From positions 1-14,843 of the forward strand of contig JALLAZ010000496.1 in assembly GCA_036939755.1 (NCBI GenBank): a stretch of DNA of 14,843 bases. Reading direction: 5' to 3'. Below are positions 1 to 5,869 of the stretch, piece after piece (within the stretch, counting starts at the first letter, position 1; each line of letters starts with the position of its first letter). A program made the position numbers and the translations under genes. The notes below the pieces were generated by a model. The model saw only the letters and a list, made by a program, of their open reading frames with translations. It was not told the DNA's origin and searched no databases. This DNA comes from Stephanodiscus triporus (Eukaryota > Bacillariophyta > Thalassiosirophyceae > Thalassiosirales > Thalassiosiraceae).

Positions 1-190
1 TACTACAGTCTCCAGTACAATTGCGACAAGGGAAAAATCGAGATATTTCCCTTCGTAATGTTCCTACAGTAACGAGAAGCTAGCAGAAATCGTGGTTCCC
101 CGAGCTTCTCGTAGAGAGCTACTGTAGGAACAGTATTAAAGGAAATATCACGATTTTTCACTTGTCGCAATTGTACTGGAGACTGTAGTA
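1..190. mobile_element. MITE-like fold-back element with long inverted repeats
   Basis: Bases 1-30 and 161-190 are perfect inverted complements. The pairing continues inward (31-70 against 121-160) with about 6 mismatches in 40, and a further inner stem pairs 71-81 with 103-112. The whole unit can therefore fold into one hairpin with a loop of about 20 nt. Both ends are TA, and the termini just inside read CTACAGTCTCC and its complement, which would fit a TA target duplication as made by Tc1/mariner-type transposases. No transposase is encoded, so it would be non-autonomous. The left end coincides with the window edge, so a longer arm or a different target duplication cannot be excluded. The family name is inference. 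Confidence 0.6.
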
Positions 191-395
191 CCGCGCGGGT
201 TGTCAGAAGGGTCACAAGTCAAAAGATTTGCGCTTCTTTTGCCAGCGAGCTAGACCATGACGTTTGGCTCGAGTGGCATCGCCAAGTGAAATTTATTCTA
301 CTACGGCACCAAAGTCCTCCTACTTATCGTCATCATAGTCACATCATCAGCGAATATCTCTGCCTAGCGCAGAAGCAGACAACTTCGTCCCAACC

Positions 396-1763
396 ATGGC
401 ACCAACTTCGCTGTGTTCTTGCGGCGCCGTTCGTGAACAGCTCGTTGCCGGCTCTGGTGCATCCTTTCCAGGTCGATCGTACTATATGTGCGAACAATGC
501 AAGTCCTTTGATTGGGCCGACGAGCAGCGAAAACACCTCTTTTCTGATGTTCAGGGCCCCGTTTGCAAATGCAAGAAGGCTACCGTTCAGCGTCAGGTCA
601 AAAAGGAAGGCCCATCAAAAGGGAAAAAGTTTTGGACCTGTGCTGCCTGGCCCAAGGGATGCAAATTCTTTCAGTTTCAAGAACCAGAACAACTGTCACC
701 ATTGCGATCGTCATCGCCGTCGCAGCACATCGTTACACCAACCAAGAAACGTCCTCCGCAGCCCGGCTTTGCTAGCTATTTGGCAGACTGGAAAATTATG
801 CAGCTCTTGCAACAAATGATGCACGTCGATCCGGTAATGATGAAAAGTAAATCTGGCTTGACCTACGATACACTTCAAGTGGTGGGAGCCTGGAAGATTA
901 CCAATCCGTCCAGACTTCAGAAATATGAAGAGGCTATGACTCGGGAACGAAACAAGGTGCTGATATCCAAACCTCCAGTTTCTCCTCTGGTACTGTCAGA
1001 CACATCATATACGACAGCCATGAACGCATTAGGCTTGCAAAAGCTCGATGCGACTGCTGGCGAAGTCATGTTGCTTCACGGAACTAAACCAGACAAGTTG
1101 CACAGTATTCTCTTTGAAGGCCTTGACCCATCCGTGGCGGCAGATGGACTCTTTGGACGTGGTGTTTACTTTGCTGAAGATGCGGCGAAGATCGACCAGT
1201 ATGCTGTCGTTGACCGGCGTTATTCCAAAGAGGGCGATCTGCAAGAGCTGCACGAAAAGATCTACACGGGCTCAAACCTGCATCCGGGCAACGTACTGTA
1301 CTGCCTCATTTCACGAGTCTTGACGGGCAAGTACGTTTCGACCAAAGACGGAGTCAAAACCCTGCCATCCCACGAATCTGAATCTTCTCGTCCGCTCTTT
1401 ACGGATGAAACAAGAAGTGCAATTGTGCCATTTGGCGATGGAACGATACCAAGCTCCCTGATTGCCGAACCAGGAGGACAAGTTCAGACGTTTCGAGAAT
1501 TCATCGTCTTTAAGCCAGATCAAATCTTCGTTGAATATCTAGTGGCCTATCAGCGAGTTCGGACCCGTTGTGATTGTGGCAAACCTGCCATTGAGCGAAC
1601 CGTGACCAAGGAAGGTCCCAATCGAGGAAGAAAGATACTTTTCTGTTGTGGAGACGAGAAGAAATGCAGCTTTTTCCAAATGCTACCAATGTGTCATTGC
1701 GGGAAATCAGCAGATATAGCAACAAGTCAAAGTCCCTCGAATCCTGGCAAGCGCTATTTTTGA
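396..1763 (+). CDS. GRF zinc-finger poly(ADP-ribose) polymerase (PARP)
   Basis: Predicted ADP-ribosyltransferase that moves ADP-ribose from NAD+ onto target proteins, probably at nucleic acid. In order: GRF-type zinc fingers at about residues 7-42 and 57-96; a PARP catalytic domain at about 150-388; a third GRF finger at about 392-428; the start of a fourth at 433. The catalytic triad is visible as H228 (LLHGT), Y258 (GRGVYFAED) and E380 (FVEYLVAY), the H-Y-E set typical of polymer-forming PARPs. No WGR or BRCT domain and no clear helical regulatory domain is seen. The ATG sits in a good context (accATGg) right before the first finger. The frame closes at a TGA inside the fourth finger (455 aa), but matching finger sequence continues in frame after it, giving 494 residues if the TGA is read through. 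GRF fingers bind single-stranded nucleic acid in TOP3A, APE2 and NEIL3, so a DNA-damage role is likely but inferred. Confidence 0.9.
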   Translation: MAPTSLCSCGAVREQLVAGSGASFPGRSYYMCEQCKSFDWADEQRKHLFSDVQGPVCKCKKATVQRQVKKEGPSKGKKFWTCAAWPKGCKFFQFQEPEQLSPLRSSSPSQHIVTPTKKRPPQPGFASYLADWKIMQLLQQMMHVDPVMMKSKSGLTYDTLQVVGAWKITNPSRLQKYEEAMTRERNKVLISKPPVSPLVLSDTSYTTAMNALGLQKLDATAGEVMLLHGTKPDKLHSILFEGLDPSVAADGLFGRGVYFAEDAAKIDQYAVVDRRYSKEGDLQELHEKIYTGSNLHPGNVLYCLISRVLTGKYVSTKDGVKTLPSHESESSRPLFTDETRSAIVPFGDGTIPSSLIAEPGGQVQTFREFIVFKPDQIFVEYLVAYQRVRTRCDCGKPAIERTVTKEGPNRGRKILFCCGDEKKCSFFQMLPMCHCGKSADIATSQSPSNPGKRYF

Positions 1764-1880
1764 TGTTGGCGCAAATCAGGCAGAGGGGGAGGAGGGTACG
1801 GAGGTAGTTGCGATTTTTTCAAGTGGGCAGACAACTTTTCCAGCCCCCCCGGTAGTCCTTATACGTATGCGGCAAAGTGA
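1761..1880 (+). other. In-frame continuation of the fourth GRF finger past a TGA codon
   Basis: TGA at 1761-1763 is followed in the same frame by 38 sense codons up to a second TGA at 1878-1880. The continuation holds exactly what a GRF finger needs. There is a Cys immediately after the TGA, a glycine-rich loop, then Cys at 1809-1811 followed by DFFKWAD, the family's closing C-x-FF-x-W signature. In the other three fingers the residue at the TGA position (just before the zinc-binding Cys) is M, T and F, so it is variable and not a metal ligand. The TGA could be a nonsense allele, a base-calling error, a read-through site or a Sec codon. I found no convincing SECIS-like hairpin downstream by eye. 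Confidence 0.7.
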
Positions 1881-2480
1881 ACAACTGTAACACTTTTTGG
1901 TGGATGATATAAAGCTAGCATTCTTATGGCTGAAGTTCTCCTGCGATCAGTTATACGACACGAACTCGGCTGGACTGAGCTTGCTTCACGATAATCAAAA
2001 CATAATTATATATGTACTTGTCACCACTCCAGAGTCTTGCCTGTGCCGTACTCAATTTTATCTTGGTTCTGTTAGCTTCATTGATATGCCCATGAGGACG
2101 CTGTCAGCATCCATTACCGCAGCATGGCCGCCGCTGTAAATAGCCTGGAGATAACACGGAATAATCAGTGATGGGATCAATAGGTATCACAATTCAAGGA
2201 AAGAGCTCGTATAAGAATACCTTAGAGGAAGATCAAGAAAAAGTGCTCCCTTCCCACAGATTTGAGTCGAGGGATTTTATTCACGCCCGCTGTGCCAGGA
2301 TAATTTTGTTGGTTGGCAGATCAAGTAAATTCTGTTATCTTATCTTTGAGATGAAGGGGGATTTCCAGTCTTAGCAATAACTGCTAATGAAGAGCGCGCA
2401 GGCCCAGCACAACGGACAAGCAAACACCATCACGAAAAGTGAGAGTAGTAGTAATATTTTTTTACATTTTGACAATATCT
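1881..2480. other. Intergenic region between convergent PARP and RPS23 genes
   Basis: About 600 bp holding the 3' ends of two convergent transcripts. Only short ORFs without recognisable motifs occur (for example about 80 codons from 1897 on the + strand). A small hairpin lies at 2371-2387 (TTAGCA, 5-nt loop, TGCTAA). No RNA gene is recognised. Confidence 0.6.
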
Positions 2481-2912
2481 CTACGAACGAGGCTTCTCCT
2501 TCTTCTCCTTGTAGAGACTCAAAAGACTCACTCCGGCAACCTTGACACACTTAAACCTCACACCGGGAATATCACCCACGGCGTGTCCACTTCGGCCGAA
2601 TCCGGCCACGAGGACTTCGTCGTTCTCGTCGACGTAGTTCAAACATCCATCCCTCGGGACGAAGGCGGCGATCTTCTTCCCGTTCTTAATCAGCTGGACG
2701 CGAACGCACTTCCTGATGGCGGAATTGGGCTGCTTGGCCTCGATGCCGATCTTCTCGAGAACGATGCCCTTGGCCATGGTCGATCCTCCGAAGGGATTGG
2801 ACTTGAAGGTCGTGATGGAATGTGCCTTGCAGTAGATCTTGTCGTTCCAGCGCTGGTTGCGACGGTGGATGCGAAGCTTTCGGCCGGTGCGGATTCCTGC
2901 TGGCTTTCCCAT
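2481..2912 (-). CDS. RPS23: 40S ribosomal protein S23 (uS12)
   Basis: Component of the small ribosomal subunit at the decoding centre, the eukaryotic counterpart of bacterial S12. The 143-residue product has the usual eukaryotic length and is conserved end to end: [55 protein letters not shown] and a KEKPRS tail. Pro62 in KQPNSAIRK is the proline known to be hydroxylated by OGFOD1/Tpa1-type enzymes in other eukaryotes. The gene appears intronless. The ATG (2910-2912, minus strand) opens the canonical MGK start. The N-terminal 30 residues differ from animal and fungal S23 at several positions, as expected for a protist lineage. It is convergent with the PARP gene. Confidence 0.97.
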   Translation of the reverse strand: MGKPAGIRTGRKLRIHRRNQRWNDKIYCKAHSITTFKSNPFGGSTMAKGIVLEKIGIEAKQPNSAIRKCVRVQLIKNGKKIAAFVPRDGCLNYVDENDEVLVAGFGRSGHAVGDIPGVRFKCVKVAGVSLLSLYKEKKEKPRS

Positions 2913-3018
2913 TTTATGATTTTATTTATGCGGAGGGTGTGACGATAAGAGGGAGTCTGGGGTGTGGAGATAGAGAAACAAAGAAAGAGACACATTTGTT
3001 GTGAGCGAGGCATCACTA
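2913..3018 (-). promoter_or_regulatory. Upstream/5' UTR region of RPS23
   Basis: The 106 bp between the RPS23 ATG and the end of the next upstream ORF must hold at least its 5' UTR. It includes a purine-rich stretch in + strand reading (about 2970-2995, GAGAAACAAAGAAAGAGA), which is pyrimidine-rich in the transcript sense and recalls the pyrimidine-rich leaders of ribosomal protein mRNAs. No TATA box is evident. Confidence 0.3.
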
Positions 3019-3417
3019 CTAATTGTCTGCAGAAATTGTGTCGTTATCATCGGATACACAAGGGTCAGAGAACGACGACGACGACGGCGGCGGATCCACT
3101 TCCACACGACAGATATTGCACCGCAGAATAGAAGGAGGAGCGGACGGGGGAGGATCCGATAGGGATACCACCATTGTCACCACCGCTGCAGCGTCGACGA
3201 TGGCGGCGGCGCCATCGTCGTCGTTGCTGTCGTCTGCGGACATCCTAGGAATCCCGACGACGCACGGCTCGCCACAGACGCGATGTCCTCCCCCCCATTC
3301 GTCGATTTCAACGGATATGGCGAAGCCATACACACATTGACGGCAAATGCACCATCTTTCGACATTCTGACGGCGGGCAACAGCTTGTTCGCGAGCGGAA
3401 AAGAGCGTCATGGCCAT
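3019..3417 (-). CDS. Small Cys-rich hypothetical protein (weak)
   Basis: Not recognised. The open frame encodes about 132 residues from the ATG at 3415-3417, which sits in a good context (accATGg). The frame is open further upstream to 3531. Cysteines come in pairs near the N-terminus (CxCxxC in WCICRQC, then CGEPC) and again near the C-terminus (CNIC), suggesting possible zinc binding. Between them is an acidic DDSNDDDG stretch and a hydrophobic run (about AAAIVDAAAVVTMVV). The tail is rich in Pro and Ser. The frame ends only 106 bp from the RPS23 ATG on the same strand. Opposite-strand ORFs of similar length exist in this GC-rich stretch, so coding status is doubtful and it could simply be RPS23 upstream DNA. 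Confidence 0.3.
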   Translation of the reverse strand: MAMTLFSAREQAVARRQNVERWCICRQCVYGFAISVEIDEWGGGHRVCGEPCVVGIPRMSADDSNDDDGAAAIVDAAAVVTMVVSLSDPPPSAPPSILRCNICRVEVDPPPSSSSFSDPCVSDDNDTISADN

Positions 3418-3531
3418 GGTAGTCGTACCTCCCAAAACACAAGTGATAATAATATGGTGAAGCCGGGGTTCGATGGTTACCCGATACCCTGATACTTGGG
3501 TTATGAGCTCAGTGAGTCGTATGCCTTTCAC

Positions 3532-4278
3532 TTACGTACCATACTCCTTTGTAGCGGAGACAGGAAAAGGGGCGTCCTCGGGGGGCCCGGCGTGGCGGCA
3601 CACAAGTCTGTTTCGCGCCGAAAAAGCCACGGCCGTAATCAAACCGACCGACCGACCCCATCGCCAACCGCGGGTCGCCGCGACCCGAGAATCCAATCCA
3701 TCTCCTGCCTCCAACCTTCAATTGAAATTCGTGTACGCGACGCCGAAGTATGTTAATAATGCAGACCCCGGCGAAAGTTCATTTCAAACGCGTTCAGAGC
3801 CCGTTGCGTTGAAGTGGGCAATTACTTACTCTAGGATCCTGAGCGAGGTGAGATAATCTCTATCCGGCAAAACAAGTTAAGATGTGGAAAATGCATCGAC
3901 AAATGATATCGGGGAATGATTATGAAAAAAACACTCTTACCTCCTCCGCAAGAATATCGAACCAGTATCACGTGGTCTTCATTGTAAACTTGCCTAGGCA
4001 AAATGCCCATGCAGTTTGCAATTGAAGTGGCAAGCGTCTCTAATATGGCAATCGTTTGTTCGGGGATGTCAAAAGGATATCATTGAACGATATTTTGCCT
4101 GGAAATGCGTATTTGTCTTTGATTGTTTGGGGGTTGATGACATTTAGTGTTTGATAGGAAGAGTATGATCCCCATTCCTTCGAGAGAGTATATTTCCTTT
4201 GTTACATGGTACAGTCAATATGATTTGAAAGAATTCTTATGATTTATTTGTCACCTGCTTGTTCTGCTCTGTTACAGA
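3532..4278. other. Gene-poor region; GC-rich block followed by AT-rich block
   Basis: No confident gene. 3565-3690 is GC-rich, with a GACC run and a perfect 8-bp-arm palindrome CGGGTCGCcGCGACCCG at 3671-3687. 3840-4278 is AT-rich and may be promoter or 5' leader of the methyltransferase gene. A donor-like GAG|GTGAGA (3848-3856) and an acceptor-like TTACAG (4272-4277) just before the next ATG allow a 5' UTR intron. Joining them does not extend the downstream frame from the ORF upstream, so this is only a possibility. Short ORFs on both strands have no recognisable motif. Confidence 0.5.
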
Positions 4279-5256
4279 ATGACGCCAGCAGGTTACGACG
4301 ATAATGACGCCGGAAAAGTGTTATTGGATGGTGCCATCGGGTCTTCGACTGACTTGGAGACGAAGCAACGAAAGAAAGAAGAAGGCAGACGACGGGCACT
4401 CGAAATAGCCATGGCCAAGCAGAAACTGCCAAATAGTAATAATTCGACGAAATCGGGGAAGCGTGCAAATAGGAAAAGTGCTAGACACGGAGCGAGGAAT
4501 CAAGATCGCCACAAGCGCTTCGCTCAATGGATTCTCAACACATTTCCACACATTCTAGCGGATTGCGTTGATGTCAGAGCTGACGATGACCAGAGCAACT
4601 CGCGTAAAGGAGTGCATGACGCAACAACCAAAAAGCCTGCACAACGAATGCACATCCTAGACGTGGCCGGTGGCAAGGGTGAACTCGCCGCTCGTTTGTC
4701 GCTCTGTCACTCCCTCCACGTGATAATGGTCGATCCTCGTGCTGCCGACATTCAATCTGTATACATGAATAGCGTCGTACCAAAGCTTCCAAAGAAATGG
4801 CAGCAATCCATCGAAGAACGATTGAAACAATCACCCTTGTTTGTGCAAGATGAGCTCGAGAGGAGGTTCTCTCAATTGGTAATGCCGTTTTCATCGCCAT
4901 CACACATGGGAGCACATGATGTTCAGACCTGCTTTGGGGATGGAGCTTTAGATTCGTCGGTTAAGAATGCTTCCCTAATTGTTGGTTTGCATGCAGATGG
5001 GGCCACGGAAGCAATCGTTGATGCAGCGCTCATGCATCAAAAGCCCTTCGTTGTAGTGCCATGCTGTGTTTTTCCGAACCTATTTCCTGAGCGCTACATT
5101 AGCATGAATGATGAAGTGAGCAATGGAGAAAAGCGAGTTCTTGTGCGGACTCATGACCAGTTTTGCAAGTATCTGCTGGCCAAGGATCCTCGTTTTGTGA
5201 CGGAGGTTCTTCCATTTGACGGAAGAAACATTGCGATTTGGTGGGATGGCAGATGA
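4279..5256 (+). CDS. Predicted SAM-dependent methyltransferase-like protein
   Basis: 325 residues. A Lys/Arg-rich, low-complexity N-terminus (about 1-80) precedes a Rossmann-type methyltransferase core. Motif I is ILDVAGGKGELA at about 126-137, and an acidic residue follows the second strand (MVDPRAAD, about 150-157). Later come GLHADGATEAIVD (236-248) and VVVPCCVFPNLFPER (about 258-272), then AKDPRF and LPFDGRNIAIWW at the C-terminus. I recall GLH-D-ATE and VPCC segments from uncharacterised eukaryotic methyltransferases of the METTL25/Methyltransf_32 kind, but the substrate is unknown and that placement is tentative. The VPCC pair recalls the PCC motif of RNA-modifying members. The basic N-terminus would suit a nucleic-acid substrate or nucleolar location (inference). 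The ATG is the first in the open frame; an in-frame stop lies at 4240-4242. No intron is needed. Confidence 0.82.
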   Translation: MTPAGYDDNDAGKVLLDGAIGSSTDLETKQRKKEEGRRRALEIAMAKQKLPNSNNSTKSGKRANRKSARHGARNQDRHKRFAQWILNTFPHILADCVDVRADDDQSNSRKGVHDATTKKPAQRMHILDVAGGKGELAARLSLCHSLHVIMVDPRAADIQSVYMNSVVPKLPKKWQQSIEERLKQSPLFVQDELERRFSQLVMPFSSPSHMGAHDVQTCFGDGALDSSVKNASLIVGLHADGATEAIVDAALMHQKPFVVVPCCVFPNLFPERYISMNDEVSNGEKRVLVRTHDQFCKYLLAKDPRFVTEVLPFDGRNIAIWWDGR

Positions 5257-5515
5257 TGTTTGATTGCGGAAATTTCGGTGGCGACGAGGGCATCGGCGGC
5301 TAGGAAACGACGGACGACGGGGACGGGGATGGGGAGGGGGAGGCGAGACCGGGAATGGGACCGGCGACTGCGACAGCGGTGGACCGAAGGCGACGCGGCC
5401 TGCGTGTGTTGGGATCGACTGTCCCACGAGGAGACCGAGACAGCTCGCTTCGTGACTTGGAGGGAGGGAATCATTCGGACTGCGCTCGCTATGGACCGCA
5501 AATGTTTCCTCTCGA

Positions 5516-5566
5516 AGTAGAACTATTGTTTGATGGTAGAAGCGTTGCAATTTGACGGGACTGCAG
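5516..5566 (+). pseudogene. Decayed partial copy of the methyltransferase C-terminal end
   Basis: 5529-5554 matches 5215-5240 at 21 of 26 bases, with weaker matching on both sides. The two encode FDGRNIAI and FDGRSVAI. Three of the five differences are silent third-position changes and two are conservative (N/S, I/V). Upstream, EV-LPFDGR corresponds to EVELLFDGR. The frame hits a stop directly after FDGRSVAI. It is either the remnant of a tandem duplication or an alternative last exon; the matched length is short, so chance is not fully excluded. Confidence 0.4.
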
Positions 5567-5585
5567 TTACTTACGATACTGTGAA

Positions 5586-5756
5586 GTGAAAATTTCACAA
5601 AAAAATGTTTTGGCGAAAGGCAATTTGGTTCTGCAGAATTACATCATGTGCTTCAGTCCTTTATGAGACGATTTCTCCATTCTGCGCGCAGACGGCAGAA
5701 CAATGCAGAACAGATTTTCCGGGTGCCGAAATTTTCACAAGTTGTGAAATTTTCAC
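5586..5756. repeat. Three GTGAAAWTTTCAC-type near-palindromic sites
   Basis: GTGAAAATTTCAC at 5586-5598 and its exact reverse complement GTGAAATTTTCAC at 5744-5756 flank a partial copy, GAAATTTTCAC, at 5728-5738 (18 bp from the matching part of the last). They lie 114-284 bp upstream of the dynamin-like ATG. They could be dimeric transcription-factor sites or remnants of a small inverted repeat; no factor is identified. Confidence 0.45.
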
Positions 5757-5869
5757 TCACTGGATGGCGAGATACTTATTCATTTTTCACCAACTGCTGT
5801 TGATATTGACGAGGAGAGCACAATTCGATCAAGTTGCGTGCGAGCTGTGCATATTTTACAAAAGATAAA

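Larger units (their letters stand above)
5257..5869. other. Intergenic region upstream of dynamin-like gene
   Basis: The first part (about 5265-5480) is strongly GC-rich and repetitive (GGGGACGGGGATGGGG-like); overlapping ORFs on both strands are compositional. A decayed copy of the methyltransferase end lies at 5516-5566, and three GTGAAATTTTCAC-type sites lie between 5586 and 5756. The rest is AT-rich and probably holds the dynamin-like gene's promoter. No other gene is supported. Confidence 0.5.

Noticed and set aside
1764..2480. SECIS element supporting Sec at the PARP TGA
   Set aside because: ATGA/GTGA cores such as those near 1903 and 2169 do not pair into a stem with the required opposing GA and apical AA by eye. 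The TGA position is also not conserved as Cys in the sister fingers.
3460..3490. Possible tRNA T-arm (GGTTCGATGG)
   Set aside because: No 5-bp T-stem closes around the loop, and no acceptor stem, D-arm or A-box lies at the right distance.
5080..5598. 172-codon minus-strand ORF over the methyltransferase end
   Set aside because: It overlaps the conserved methyltransferase C-terminus on the opposite strand, and its middle is a Pro/Arg run from GC-rich repeats.
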